This document shows, piece after piece, positions 29,881 to 39,642 of a DNA stretch of 61,641 nucleotides. Numbering within the stretch: the stretch's first letter is position 1; each line of letters begins with the position of its first letter. The notes beneath the pieces are model-generated. The model ran no database searches and had not been told where the DNA came from. It saw nothing but the letters and a program-made list of their open reading frames with translations. The stretch lies in assembly GCA_016874975.1 (NCBI GenBank), contig VGSQ01000004.1, positions 1 through 61,641 of the forward strand. Reading direction: 5' to 3'. Position numbers and translations under genes: made by a program. This stretch comes from Deltaproteobacteria bacterium. Its GTDB lineage: Bacteria; Desulfobacterota; Desulfobaccia; Desulfobaccales; 0-14-0-80-60-11.

Positions 29881-31111
29881 AGGCGATGAACTTGGTGGTG
29901 GTCAGCTCCTCCAGGCCCATGGGCCCGAAGGCGTGCAGTTTGCTGGTGGAGATGCCGATCTCCGCCCCCAGCCCCAGCTCCCCCCCGTCGTTGAAGCGGG
30001 TGGAGGCGTTCACCAGCACCAGGGAGGAGTCCACTTCGGTCAGAAACCGCTGAGCCCGGTCGAAGTCCCGGGTGATGATGGCCTCGGTGTGGTTGGAGCC
30101 GTAGCGGGCGATGTGGGCCAACGCCGCGTCCATATCCGGCGCCACCTTGACGGCCAGAATCAAGTCCAGGAACTCGCAGCCCCAGTCCTCTTCGGCCGCA
30201 GGCTTCACCTGCGGGTCGATTTTTAGGGTGGCCGGGCAGCCCCGGAGCTCCACCCCGGCCTCCCGCAAGCGGGCGTGCATGCGGGGCAGAAAGGCCGGCG
30301 CCGCGGCTTCGTGCACCAGCAGGGTCTCCATGGCGTTGCACACCCCGGGCCGCTGCACCTTGGCGTTGAAGCACACCGTTTCCGCCAGGTCCAGGTCCGC
30401 GCCCTCGTCCACGAAGATGTGGCACACCCCTTTGTAGTGCTTCAGCACGGGAATGCGGGAGTGTTCGGCCACGAAGCGGATGAGCCCCTCGCCCCCCCGG
30501 GGGATGATGAGGTCCACCAGTTCGTCCTGCTTCAGGAGCTCCAGGGTGGCCTCCCGGGCCACGCTGGGCACCACCTGGATGGCCCCCGGCGGGATGCCCG
30601 CCTCGGACAGGGCCTCCTGCATCACCGTGGCCAGGGCCACGTTGGAGTGCAGGGCCTCCTTGCCGCCTTTCAGGATCACCGCGTTGCCGCTCTTCAGGCA
30701 CAGGGCCGCGGCGTCCACGGTGACGTTGGGCCGGGATTCGTAGATGATGCCCACCACCCCCAGGGGGATGCGCACCCGCCCCACCAGCAGGCCGTTGGGC
30801 CGGCGCCACATTTTGGTGACCTCCCCCACGGGGTCGGGCAGCGCCGCCACTTCGGCCAGGCCCTTCACCATGGAGTTGATTACCTTGTCGGAGAGCGTCA
30901 GCCGGTCGATGAAGGCCGCGCCCATCCCCGCCTCCCGGGCCGCGGTCACGTCCCGGGCGTTTTCCGCCTGGATTTCGGCCTTAAATTCCAGCAGAAACTC
31001 CGCCATGCTCAGCAGCACCCGGTCCTTGACGCCCCGGGTGAGGCTCCGGAGCGGCCCGGCCGCGTCCCGCGCGGCCCGGGAAATTTCGGCGATCATTTTG
31101 GGGATATCCAT
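29855..31111 (-). CDS. proA: Glutamate-5-semialdehyde dehydrogenase (gamma-glutamyl phosphate reductase)
   Basis: 418 aa; [77 protein letters not shown]. Confidence 0.97.
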   Translation of the reverse strand: MDIPKMIAEISRAARDAAGPLRSLTRGVKDRVLLSMAEFLLEFKAEIQAENARDVTAAREAGMGAAFIDRLTLSDKVINSMVKGLAEVAALPDPVGEVTKMWRRPNGLLVGRVRIPLGVVGIIYESRPNVTVDAAALCLKSGNAVILKGGKEALHSNVALATVMQEALSEAGIPPGAIQVVPSVAREATLELLKQDELVDLIIPRGGEGLIRFVAEHSRIPVLKHYKGVCHIFVDEGADLDLAETVCFNAKVQRPGVCNAMETLLVHEAAAPAFLPRMHARLREAGVELRGCPATLKIDPQVKPAAEEDWGCEFLDLILAVKVAPDMDAALAHIARYGSNHTEAIITRDFDRAQRFLTEVDSSLVLVNASTRFNDGGELGLGAEIGISTSKLHAFGPMGLEELTTTKFIAYGSGQIRT

Positions 31112-31216
31112 AAGCTCCCTGCGGTGAGGAAATAGCTGCCGCTAATCAACATCTTTCTCTTCGAGCCCCGCCATCTTCAGAAGATGACGCAGCAGCCCGG
31201 TTTTCAAAGGAACATT

Positions 31217-31340
31217 GATGGAATCGTAAAAAGTAAAAAAGGCCGTACTATCTCCAAAAGGTGGCTCTCGCTGCCATTGATAACTGATTGATTTGCCTCA
31301 TTAACCCCCTCTCCCCCCGGAGGGGGGAGAGGGAGAATGA
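31217..31340. repeat. Partial, inverted copy of MITE-like element A
   Basis: gatggaatcgtaaaaagtaaaaaaggccgta..ggtggctctcgctgccattgataactgattgatttgcctcatta is the reverse complement of most of 10760-10851. Confidence 0.7.
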
Positions 31341-31369
31341 TCGGGGTTTTTTCCCTCTCCCCCGATGGG

Positions 31370-31579
31370 CATTGGCGCTAACTTAAGAAAAAACCAGTTT
31401 ACATCATAACATACCGATTTTACTTAAAATCCCCCTAAATCCCCCTTTCCCAAAGGGGGACTTCGGGTCACCGACTGCTCATTCCCCCCTTTGGCAAAGG
31501 GGGGTAAGGTGTGATTTATCTTGACTGTTCAACAGGTTACCCTTGTCATACCCGCTGCTTGCTTAAGTTAGCGCCAATG
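31370..31579 (+). mobile_element. 210-bp MITE, copy 1
   Basis: Perfect 18-bp TIR CATTGGCGCTAACTTAAG/CTTAAGTTAGCGCCAATG; 11-bp TSD CCCCCGATGGG at 31359-31369 and 31580-31590; no ORF. Confidence 0.92.
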
Positions 31580-31649
31580 CCCCCGATGGGGGAGAGGGTC
31601 AGGGTGAGGGGGAATTAATTTTCATCTGCGGTTATTTCAATGCATGAAT

Positions 31650-31826
31650 TCAAAAGCTTATGAGATAATGTGCCAAATCCACAGAAAGACACCCCTCAAC
31701 GGCCTCGTATAGATTTTTGAGCAATTCCTCGAGGGTTTCCCCCTGGGTGGCGCAGCCCGGAATAGCCGGCACCCCGGCCCAGTAGCCCCCTTCCTCGGCC
31801 TCATGGATGACGACTTTGATCTTCAT
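31650..31826 (-). CDS. HicB-like (UPF0150) small protein, 58 aa
   Basis: Manually translated: MKIKVVIHEAEEGGYWAGVPAIPGCATQGETLEELLKNLYEAVEGCLSVDLAHYLISF*; below the ORF-track length cutoff. Confidence 0.75.
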   Translation of the reverse strand: MKIKVVIHEAEEGGYWAGVPAIPGCATQGETLEELLKNLYEAVEGCLSVDLAHYLISF

Positions 31827-31953
31827 ATCATCCTCACTTAAGACTTCGCAGCAGATAACCGGAAACGGTTTATGGTCCCTGCCTACACAGGCTTACGGCG
31901 TTTTCTTACCCGGGAAAGGGAATGACCGACGCTCCTTCGCCGCCTCCATCTTC

Positions 31954-32229
31954 CTAGTCGTCGGCAGGAACGTCCTTCTCATCCAAGGGGGTTGCCTGCA
32001 GGGCCGCCAGCGCCTCCCGGGCCCGCTTCTCGTCCTCCTTGGCCACCAGCAGGCGCACGCCCTGGAGCCACTGGAGCACCGGGTAGGCCCCGCCGGCGTC
32101 GTCCAGGGAGACGAAGGCCTCGATGCCCTCGCCCTCCAGGAACCCCGCGGCCATCTCCGCCGCCACCCGGTTGGGGAAGGTGGCGACGACTTCCAGTTCC
32201 TGTTCTTCATCATGGTCTGCTGCGGACAT
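31954..32229 (-). CDS. DUF2007 (putative signal-transducing) protein
   Basis: LEVVATFPNRVAAEMAAGFLEGEGIEAFVSLDDAGG..GVRLLVAKEDEKRAREAL. Confidence 0.75.
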   Translation of the reverse strand: MSAADHDEEQELEVVATFPNRVAAEMAAGFLEGEGIEAFVSLDDAGGAYPVLQWLQGVRLLVAKEDEKRAREALAALQATPLDEKDVPADD

Positions 32230-32304
32230 GGCGCTCCCCTTGCTGGTTTAAAACCAGGAGGCTGGTCGTGTATCAACGGGCGGGTCCTGCCCTACCTTTA
32301 ACGC

Positions 32305-32676
32305 TCACATAAAACCCGGCCCGCCCCAAACCCACACCATTTCCCGGGCCAGGGTCCCGAAGGCAGAACGGGTCTGGACCAGGTGCAGCCATTCTTCCCG
32401 GCTGTACGTCAGCACATCGGCGGGCACGGGGAGGTCCCGGGTGTCCCAGGCCGCGGCCCGCATTTCAAAAGGCTTGGCTGATTGCTCCACCACGATGACC
32501 ACGTCCAGGTCGCTCCCCACCCCCCAGTCGCCCCGGGCGTAGGAGCCGAAATAGCCGACGCCGAGCACCTCCGGGTGCGCCCGGGCCAGGTCCGCGGCCC
32601 ACCGGCGCATGGCGGCCGCCACCGCCTGGGCGTCAGGCCATCTGAAGACGGACGAAGTCAAGGATCTCGTAGGCAT
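32305..32676 (-). CDS. MNT-type nucleotidyltransferase (putative antitoxin)
   Basis: GYFGSYARGDWGVGSDLDVVIVV. Confidence 0.88.
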   Translation of the reverse strand: MPTRSLTSSVFRWPDAQAVAAAMRRWAADLARAHPEVLGVGYFGSYARGDWGVGSDLDVVIVVEQSAKPFEMRAAAWDTRDLPVPADVLTYSREEWLHLVQTRSAFGTLAREMVWVWGGPGFM

Positions 32677-33022
32677 AGTCCAGAGCCGCCTCGCTGTGCA
32701 GCGGGCCGTAATGTTCGAAGGGCGCGCCCTCCGGGTGGCTGTTGGGATAACGGGCCGGAATATAAAAATTGTCCAGAATCTTTGCCTTTTCGATCAGATC
32801 ACCAGGCGCCGCGGCCGCAGCCGGCAATTCCAGGAGCAGCCGGGCCACCACGCGCCCCCAGGCCTCCTGCCCGTGGTGCAGGTGCAAAGCCTTGACAGCC
32901 TTTTCCGCCCCCTGGTGGGCGGCAAAGCAGGCCCATTCGTGGCGCCCGGCGGCCTGGGAATCCTTCGCCTGCTCCAGGTCCCGCACCGCCTGCTTCAACC
33001 AATCCCGGGCCCGACTGACCAT
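32633..33022 (-). CDS. HEPN domain protein (putative toxin)
   Basis: RARDWLKQAVRDLEQAKDSQAAGRHEWACFAAHQGAEKAVKALHL; RYPNSH (R-x4-H); overlaps the MNT ORF. Confidence 0.88.
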   Translation of the reverse strand: MVSRARDWLKQAVRDLEQAKDSQAAGRHEWACFAAHQGAEKAVKALHLHHGQEAWGRVVARLLLELPAAAAAPGDLIEKAKILDNFYIPARYPNSHPEGAPFEHYGPLHSEAALDYAYEILDFVRLQMA

Positions 33023-33059
33023 GGGCCGCAGCCCCCTCTGCATGTCTTATGTGTGATTA

Positions 33060-33314
33060 CTATCTGAGCAATCCTTCCAGCGATAAATCTTCATCCAGAT
33101 CTGGCCAGTGGATGCCGATGCCTTTGCCGATGAGACGCCAGTTGCGGCGTTGTTCCGCGCCGGCGTCCCGCAAAGTGGGGAACCATTCCAGGGGCACCCT
33201 TACCTGCCGGCCGTCGGTGAGCTTCAACAGCATCATGTCGTCAGTAAACGAAATATCCATGCAGATTGTGCCGTATGATAACCGTCCATGGGCTTCCATG
33301 GCCGAAAAATCCAT
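33060..33314 (-). CDS. DUF2442 protein
   Basis: ISFTDDMMLLKLTDGRQVRVPLEWFPTLRDAGAEQRRNWRLIGKGIGIHWPDLDEDLSLEGLL. Confidence 0.88.
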   Translation of the reverse strand: MDFSAMEAHGRLSYGTICMDISFTDDMMLLKLTDGRQVRVPLEWFPTLRDAGAEQRRNWRLIGKGIGIHWPDLDEDLSLEGLLR

Positions 33315-33413
33315 GTATCGGCGTGCTAAGCCCGCCCTCCCTTTGCGGCTGAACCTCAGCCGACCAATGGGGCGCCGACCCTTACCCCCTTCCCTAAAAA
33401 TCCCTTCCCTCCT

Positions 33414-34553
33414 TTACCCCACCTCCGGGAAGATCACCAGGTTGTCCCGGTGGATGACTTCGTCGTAGTCCTTGTGGCCCAGGGCCTGGGCGATTTCCTG
33501 GGTCTTTTTGCCGCGGATGCGGTTGATGTCCCGGGAGGAATAATTGGTGAGGCCCACTGCGAAGGTCTGTCCTTCGATGTCCATGAGGTTTACGGGCGCG
33601 CCCTTGCGGAAGCCGCCGAAGACCTCCAGAATGCCCGCGGGCAGCAGGCTCCGGCCCAGGCGCACCAGGGCCTCCCGGGCCCCGGAATCCACCAGGATGG
33701 CGCCTTCGGGACTGACGTTGTAGGCCAGCCAGTACTGGCGGCTCTTGAGCTTGTGGCCGTGGGGCAGGAACAGGGTGCCCACCTCTTCGCCGGCAAAGAT
33801 TTTGGCCAGGACGCCGGGGGTGAGGCCGTTGGCGATGAGGCTGGGGACGCCCGCGGCGGCGGCCTTTTTCACGGCCTGGAGTTTGCTCACCATGCCGCCC
33901 CTGCCCAGGGCGCCGGGTTTTTTCCCTGCGGCCTCCATGAACCGGGGGTCGGCCAGGTCCACCTGCCGCAGCAGGGGCGCGGCGGGGTCCTCCCTCGGGT
34001 CCCGGGCGTAGAGGCCTTCGGTGTTGGTGAGGATGATGAGCAGGTCGGCCTCGGCCAGATTGCAGATGAGGGCCGCCAGGTTGTCGTTGTCGCCGAACTT
34101 GAGTTCGTCGGTGGCCACCGTGTCGTTTTCGTTGATGATGGGCACGACCCCCCAATTGAGCAGGGTGAACAGGGTGTTGCGGGCATTGAGGAAGCGGCCC
34201 CGGGCGGCCAGATCGTCGTGGGTCAGGAGAATCTGGGCCACCTTGAGGCCGTGGGCCGCAAAGGCCTCTTCGTAGGTCTGCATCAGGGCGCCCTGGCCCA
34301 CCGCGGCCACGGCCTGCTGCTGGGGGATGCCCGTGGGCTTTTCGCTGAGGCCCAGCTTGCGCAGGCCCGCGGCCACGGCCCCGGAGGAGACCATGACGAT
34401 ATGCCGGTCCGCACTGCGCAGGGCAGCGATCTCCGCCACCAGACGCTGAATGAGGGGCAGATTGAGTCCGTCCGGGGCGGTGAGCACCGCGCTCCCCAAC
34501 TTCAACACCAGCCGCCGGGCTTTTTGCAAATGAACGAGTCTTCCTAAAGACAT
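33414..34553 (-). CDS. proB: Glutamate 5-kinase (with PUA domain)
   Basis: RRLVLKLGSAVLT..VSSGAVAAGLRKLGL..NENDTVATDELKFGDNDNLAALI; C-terminal PUA-like region. Confidence 0.96.
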   Translation of the reverse strand: MSLGRLVHLQKARRLVLKLGSAVLTAPDGLNLPLIQRLVAEIAALRSADRHIVMVSSGAVAAGLRKLGLSEKPTGIPQQQAVAAVGQGALMQTYEEAFAAHGLKVAQILLTHDDLAARGRFLNARNTLFTLLNWGVVPIINENDTVATDELKFGDNDNLAALICNLAEADLLIILTNTEGLYARDPREDPAAPLLRQVDLADPRFMEAAGKKPGALGRGGMVSKLQAVKKAAAAGVPSLIANGLTPGVLAKIFAGEEVGTLFLPHGHKLKSRQYWLAYNVSPEGAILVDSGAREALVRLGRSLLPAGILEVFGGFRKGAPVNLMDIEGQTFAVGLTNYSSRDINRIRGKKTQEIAQALGHKDYDEVIHRDNLVIFPEVG

Positions 34554-34865
34554 GCCTGCCGCCGCCGGAAATACTTGCCGGGTGATGGGGGTTGGGCTTC
34601 ATGAGCCGCACCCCGGCGCCAGGTACCATTATAGACCCTTTTGGGGCGGCTGGGAATGACACTTCCTGCGCTGGGTCGAAATTAACGCAAGAGATGCGCT
34701 GCGAAACATCAATGCAAAGGTCTCCGCCTGGTCGCCGGGTATCGGCCGGCGGCGATGCTCAGAAAACCGGGGCTGGTTGAGGAAAAGAGAAAATAGTTCC
34801 CCCTCGGCCGGAAGCAGCGGCTCCGCCGGAGAGAGCGAGGAAGGAATACTGCCGGATGGAGGGTG

Positions 34866-35117
34866 TTACGCCTTGACGAGTCGCAGATGGGAAACCCGGT
34901 CCGGCTCCCTCTGGAATCGTTGCAGCTTTTCCCGCTTGAGAGCGTTCTTGACGCGCACGCCGTTGATGAGGAAGTAGGCGATGACGGCCCGCTCCCAGGC
35001 GCGGTTGGGTTCGCCCTGGGTCATCCGGGCTTTGTAGTGATTGAGGAGGTTTTTGAGTTCGGCATCATCGAGAGCGAGCACCCTATCGGCAATCATTTCA
35101 AGGGCTTCTGGGATCAT
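34866..35117 (-). CDS. Small hypothetical protein (83 aa)
   Basis: MIPEALEMIADRVLALDDAELKNLLNHYKARMTQGEPNRAWERAVIAYFLINGVRVKNALKREKLQRFQ; start at internal ATG. Confidence 0.65.
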   Translation of the reverse strand: MIPEALEMIADRVLALDDAELKNLLNHYKARMTQGEPNRAWERAVIAYFLINGVRVKNALKREKLQRFQREPDRVSHLRLVKA

Positions 35118-35342
35118 ACCCCTTGGCCTTTCTGAACGCGCGACGGCGTCTGGTTTGCAAACCGTACCTGCTAATAATGAACCAGTACCAACCCCCCTGT
35201 CAAGCACAAAGTAACGATGAGGGGAATTTTCCCGAAAGGGGCCCCGAAACCCTTGTCCCACCGGGCCTGGCGGTATCTTTCCCCGAGATAATTTCCCGGG
35301 CCCGGGCGCGGGGGCTCCTTGGGCGCAGGCAGGCGCCGGGCC

Positions 35343-36074
35343 TCAGGGGTCCCCGGCCTCCATCTGGGCGATGACCCGGAGCAGGCGCCGGGTCTCGGCC
35401 TCCAGAATGGCCTCGCCCTGGTCGGCGCTCGCCGCCCCCGGGTCGCCCCAGACCCCGCCCGGCCAGTGGCGCCGCTTGTCCCGGACCAGCAGATATTTGG
35501 GGAAGGCGGGCCATTCCGCCGGGGCCGAGCCCTGCACCAGGTGCGGCCGGGCGGCCAGCATGAGGGCCGTCTCCACCTCCCCGGCGTGGGCGTCGCCCCG
35601 GCTCTTGACCAGCTCCGGCCGCTCGGTCAGCACCTCCCGCAGCAAATCCAGGATGTTGACCACGGCCACCTTCACCCGGGGCAGTTCCGCGAGGAGCCGC
35701 TCCCCCGCCTCCGTGAGGGCGGCCATGTGGACGCCCCCGGCGTGGCCGCTCAGGTACACCAGGCACTCCATCCCCTGGCGGTGGAATTCCCGGCCCAGGT
35801 CCAGGGCCAGGGCCCTGACCGTGTCAAAGGAGAGGCTGATGGTGCCGGGGTGCTCCCGGGTGGAGCGGCACAGGCCGTAGTACACCGGCGGCGCCACCAG
35901 CACCCGGCCCTCCCGGCCCACCCGGGCGGCCAGTTCCAGGGCGTGGAAGGCGTCGGTGCCCAGGGGCAGGTGGGGGCCGTGTTCCTCCACCGCGCCGAAG
36001 GGGATGACCACCGTGCGGACGGTCTCCCGCAGGGCTTCCAATTCCGGCATGCGCAGGTCGGTCCACTGAGTCAT
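35343..36074 (-). CDS. Creatininase-family amidohydrolase
   Basis: VVIPFGAVEEHGPHLPLGTDAFHALELAARV..GMECLVYLSGHAGGVHMAAL..GDAHAGEVETALML. Confidence 0.92.
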   Translation of the reverse strand: MTQWTDLRMPELEALRETVRTVVIPFGAVEEHGPHLPLGTDAFHALELAARVGREGRVLVAPPVYYGLCRSTREHPGTISLSFDTVRALALDLGREFHRQGMECLVYLSGHAGGVHMAALTEAGERLLAELPRVKVAVVNILDLLREVLTERPELVKSRGDAHAGEVETALMLAARPHLVQGSAPAEWPAFPKYLLVRDKRRHWPGGVWGDPGAASADQGEAILEAETRRLLRVIAQMEAGDP

Positions 36075-36140
36075 GCTGCCGTTATATCTTGCCGTTCCCC
36101 ATGAGGAAAGGAGATTTTTCTCACGGAAGGGAAAAAAACC

Positions 36141-36172
36141 TTGACTAACTTTTCTCTGGTGGGGTATATAAA
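36141..36172 (+). promoter_or_regulatory. Candidate sigma70-like promoter for the nuo operon
   Basis: TTGACT (36141-36146), 18-bp spacer, TATATA (36165-36170); AAGGAG at 36196-36201 before the TTG start at 36208. Confidence 0.5.
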
Positions 36173-36207
36173 TCGAGGATTGTACCAAAAAGCACAAGGA
36201 GCAGGCT

Positions 36208-36600
36208 TTGGAGATTCCAGAAGCCCTACAGGATTTTTCCTACGTCCTGGTCTTTTTGGTGGTGGCGGGCCTCTTTGCCCTGGTCCCCCTAGTCATTGCC
36301 TACCTCATTGCCCCCCGCAGCTACGGCGCCGCCCGTGATGAGATTTATGAATGCGGCATGCCCATCAAAGGCAGCGCCTGGATTCAGGTGGCGGTGGTCT
36401 ACTACCTCTTCGCCTTGCTGTTTCTGGCCTTCGACGTGGACGTGCTCTTCCTTTTCCCCGTCCTGCTGGCCTACAACAAGGGGTATGCGTGGCGTGACTT
36501 GGTGGAAATCACCATCTTTATCGGCATTCTCTCCCTGGTGATCGTTTATGCCTGGTGCAGGGGGGTTTTCACTTGGAAAAGAAGACCGGAGAACCACTAA
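36208..36600 (+). CDS. nuoA: NADH-quinone oxidoreductase subunit A
   Basis: [52 protein letters not shown]. Confidence 0.95.
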   Translation: MEIPEALQDFSYVLVFLVVAGLFALVPLVIAYLIAPRSYGAARDEIYECGMPIKGSAWIQVAVVYYLFALLFLAFDVDVLFLFPVLLAYNKGYAWRDLVEITIFIGILSLVIVYAWCRGVFTWKRRPENH

Positions 36601-37073
36601 TCAGCTTCGGCCTCCTCACGGAGGCCTTGAACCTGGCCCGGGCCAACAGTCTCTGGCCCATGACCTTCGGCCTGGCCTGCTGCGCCATTGAGATGATGGC
36701 CGCGGGCATGGCCCGGTTCGATATGGACCGTTTCGGGGCCGGCGTCTTCCGGCCCTCGCCGCGGCAGTGCGACCTGATGATCGTGGCCGGCACCATCAGC
36801 AAGAAGATGGGCCCTCCGCTGGTGCGCCTCTACGAGCAGATGGCGGCGCCCAAGTGGGTCATCGCCCTGGGCAACTGCGCCATTTCCGGCGGACCGTTCT
36901 ATTATCCCGACCAGTATGCCATCATACCCGGCGCCGACCTCATCATCCCCGTGGACGTCTATGTGCCGGGCTGCCCGCCCCGGCCCGAGGGGCTGCTGGA
37001 GAGCATTTTGGTCCTGGAAGAGAAGATCACCAAACGGGGCCGACTCAGGAAGTTCAGAAATGTTAAAGGATGA
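36573..37073 (+). CDS. nuoB: NADH-quinone oxidoreductase subunit B
   Basis: [46 protein letters not shown] start at 36573 proposed, GTG 36555 is the alternative. Confidence 0.95.
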   Translation: MEKKTGEPLISFGLLTEALNLARANSLWPMTFGLACCAIEMMAAGMARFDMDRFGAGVFRPSPRQCDLMIVAGTISKKMGPPLVRLYEQMAAPKWVIALGNCAISGGPFYYPDQYAIIPGADLIIPVDVYVPGCPPRPEGLLESILVLEEKITKRGRLRKFRNVKG

Positions 37074-37506
37074 GATCTCCAAGGCCCTGGCCCCGCTGAA
37101 ACTGGAGCGGGTGGAGCCGGGCGACTACGACAAGACGGGCTATCACCTGGAGGTGGACGCCGCTCCGGAGCAGATGCCCGAGGTGGCCCAGGCCCTGAAG
37201 AGCACCGGGTGCTTCCTGGATTCCCTCACCGCGCTGGACTTCCCGGAAGCCTTCCACGTGGTCTACCATTTCTCCAGCTTCCGGGAGTTGTGCCGCACCG
37301 CGGTGAAGGCCAAGGTTCCCAAGGGCAAGGCGGCCGTCACCATCTGCCGGGTCTACCCGGGGGCCAACTGGTACGAACGCGAGGTGTACGACCTGTTCGG
37401 CCTCAAGTTCACCGGGCACCCGGATCTCAGGCGCATCCTGCTGCCCTTTGACGCGGACTTCCACCCCTTACGCAAAGTTTTCGAAACGGAAAAGGCCGAT
37501 GCTTGA
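37060..37506 (+). CDS. nuoC: NADH-quinone oxidoreductase subunit C
   Basis: [34 protein letters not shown]; start at internal ATG (MLKDEIS). Confidence 0.95.
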   Translation: MLKDEISKALAPLKLERVEPGDYDKTGYHLEVDAAPEQMPEVAQALKSTGCFLDSLTALDFPEAFHVVYHFSSFRELCRTAVKAKVPKGKAAVTICRVYPGANWYEREVYDLFGLKFTGHPDLRRILLPFDADFHPLRKVFETEKADA

Positions 37507-38611
37507 ACGCGGACTGGAAGAAAAGACCTACGTCCTCAACCTGGGCCCCCAGCACCCCTCCACCCACGGGGTGCTCCGGGTGGAGCTGGAGATGGAGGGC
37601 GAGTTCATCACCAAGGCGGACCCGGACATCGGCTACGGCCACCGGGGCCACGAGCACATGGCCGAGAACCGCAACTACCAGCAGTTCCTCCCCAACCTGG
37701 GGCGGGTGGATTACCTGCACGCCCTGGCCTACAACCAGTGCTACTGCATGGCGGTGGAGAAACTGCTGGGCCTCAAGGTGCCGGAGCGGGCCGAGTTCAT
37801 CCGGGTCATCACCGGGGAGATGAACCGCATCTCCAGCCACCTGTTGTGGCTGGGGGCCTACCTCCTGGACCTGGGGGCCTTCACCCCCATCCTGTACTGC
37901 TTCGACGACCGGGAGCACATCCTGGACCTGCTGGACCGGGTCACCGGCTCCCGCCTGACCTATTGCTACTACCGGTTCGGCGGGGTGCCCCAGGACATCG
38001 ACGAGGAGTTCGTGGCCGGCACCCGGGAGTTCATCAAGCGCCTGCGCACCCGCTTCCGGGACTACGACAACCTGGTGACCAAGAACGTCATCTTCATCCA
38101 CCGCACCAGGGACGTGGGCATCATCACCCAGGAACAGTGCCTGGAGTACGGGCTCACCGGCCCCATGGTGCGGGGCAGCGGCATCCCCTACGACATCCGC
38201 AGGAGTGAGCCCTATTCCGCCTATCCGCTCTTCGACTTCGAGATTCCCATCGGCTCCAAGGGCGACATCCTGGACCGCTACCTGGTGCGGGTCAAGGAGA
38301 TGGAGCAGAGCCTGCGCATCATCGAGCAGGCCCTGAACAAGCTCCCCGAGGGCCCCATCATGGCGGAGAAGGTGCCCAAGCGCATCAAGCCCGCGGAAGG
38401 CGAGGTCTACGCCGCGGTGGAGGCCGCCCGGGGCGAGTTCGGCTGCTATGTCGTCAGCCAGGGGGAGGTGAAACCCTACCGCATCAAGCTGCGGGTCCCC
38501 TCCTTCGCCAACCTCAGCATCCTGCCCGAGTTGTCCGTGGACACCCTGGTGGCCGACCTGGTGGCCATCCTGGGGTCCATCGACGTGGTGGTGCCGGAAA
38601 TTGACCGGTAG
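37499..38611 (+). CDS. nuoD: NADH-quinone oxidoreductase subunit D
   Basis: LNLGPQHPSTHGVLRVELEMEGE..GYGHRGHEHMAENRNYQQF. Confidence 0.96.
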   Translation: MLERGLEEKTYVLNLGPQHPSTHGVLRVELEMEGEFITKADPDIGYGHRGHEHMAENRNYQQFLPNLGRVDYLHALAYNQCYCMAVEKLLGLKVPERAEFIRVITGEMNRISSHLLWLGAYLLDLGAFTPILYCFDDREHILDLLDRVTGSRLTYCYYRFGGVPQDIDEEFVAGTREFIKRLRTRFRDYDNLVTKNVIFIHRTRDVGIITQEQCLEYGLTGPMVRGSGIPYDIRRSEPYSAYPLFDFEIPIGSKGDILDRYLVRVKEMEQSLRIIEQALNKLPEGPIMAEKVPKRIKPAEGEVYAAVEAARGEFGCYVVSQGEVKPYRIKLRVPSFANLSILPELSVDTLVADLVAILGSIDVVVPEIDR

Positions 38612-38630
38612 GACTTAGAGAGCGACCGCT

Positions 38631-39605
38631 ATGGAATTTCTCACGCAAATGCTCGGCGCTGACGTGGCCCGCATGGTGGTGGGCCTCATCGCGATAATCG
38701 CCCTGGTGTCCGTAAACGCCCTCTTCCTCATCTGGATGGAGCGCAAGGTGGCGGCCCACATGCAGCTCAGACCCGGCCCCATGGAAGTGGGCTGGCACGG
38801 GGCCGTCCAGACCGTGGCCGACGCGGTCAAGCTCATGGGCAAGGAGCTCATCACGCCGACGGACGTGGACCGGCCGGTGTACCACCTGGCCCCCATCGTC
38901 ATCTTCCTGCCCGTCCTGCTCTCCTTCCTGGTGATCCCCTTCTCCCAGACGCTCATCATCCGGGACATGAACGTGGGGGTGCTGCTGATCCTGGCCTTCG
39001 CCTCCCTCACGGTGCTGGCCATCCTCATGGCGGGCTGGGCCTCCAACAACAAGTATTCCGTGCTGGGCGCCATCCGTTCGGTGGCCCAGACAGTGGCTTA
39101 CGAGATTCCCCTCCTCATCACCCTGATGAGCCCCATCCTCATGGTGGGGTCCTTCAGCCTGGCGGACATCGTCGCGGCTCAGGAAAGATACTGGTTCGTG
39201 CTGACCCAGCCCCTGGCCTTCATCCTTTATATCGTCTGCGCCACCGCGGAGACCAACCGGGCGCCCTTCGACCTGCCCGAGGCCGAGAGTGAACTGGTGG
39301 CCGGGTTCCACACCGAGTACTCCGGCATGAAGTTCGGCCTTTTCTTCCTGGCGGAATACACCAACATGTTCATCGTCTCCGCCCTGGCCACCATCTTCTT
39401 TCTGGGGGGCTGGCGGGGGCCCTTCCTGCCGGGGATTTTCTGGTTCCTGATCAAGGTCTACGCCATCATCTTCCTGCTGATGTGGTTCCGCTGGACCTTC
39501 CCCCGGGTGCGTTTCGACCAGCTCATCACCTTTGCCTGGAAGATACTCATCCCGTTGGCCTTTGCCAATCTGCTCATCACCGCCCTGATCATGAAGCTCA
39601 GATAA
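38631..39605 (+). CDS. nuoH: NADH-quinone oxidoreductase subunit H
   Basis: [68 protein letters not shown]. Confidence 0.96.
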   Translation: MEFLTQMLGADVARMVVGLIAIIALVSVNALFLIWMERKVAAHMQLRPGPMEVGWHGAVQTVADAVKLMGKELITPTDVDRPVYHLAPIVIFLPVLLSFLVIPFSQTLIIRDMNVGVLLILAFASLTVLAILMAGWASNNKYSVLGAIRSVAQTVAYEIPLLITLMSPILMVGSFSLADIVAAQERYWFVLTQPLAFILYIVCATAETNRAPFDLPEAESELVAGFHTEYSGMKFGLFFLAEYTNMFIVSALATIFFLGGWRGPFLPGIFWFLIKVYAIIFLLMWFRWTFPRVRFDQLITFAWKILIPLAFANLLITALIMKLR

Positions 39606-39642
39606 GCGCGTCGGCCCCGACGCCTGCGAAGGTGACGATCAA

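Noticed and set aside
34690-34865. Possible structured RNA or tRNA in the gap upstream of proB
   Set aside because: No tRNA cloverleaf or known RNA motif could be recognised by eye
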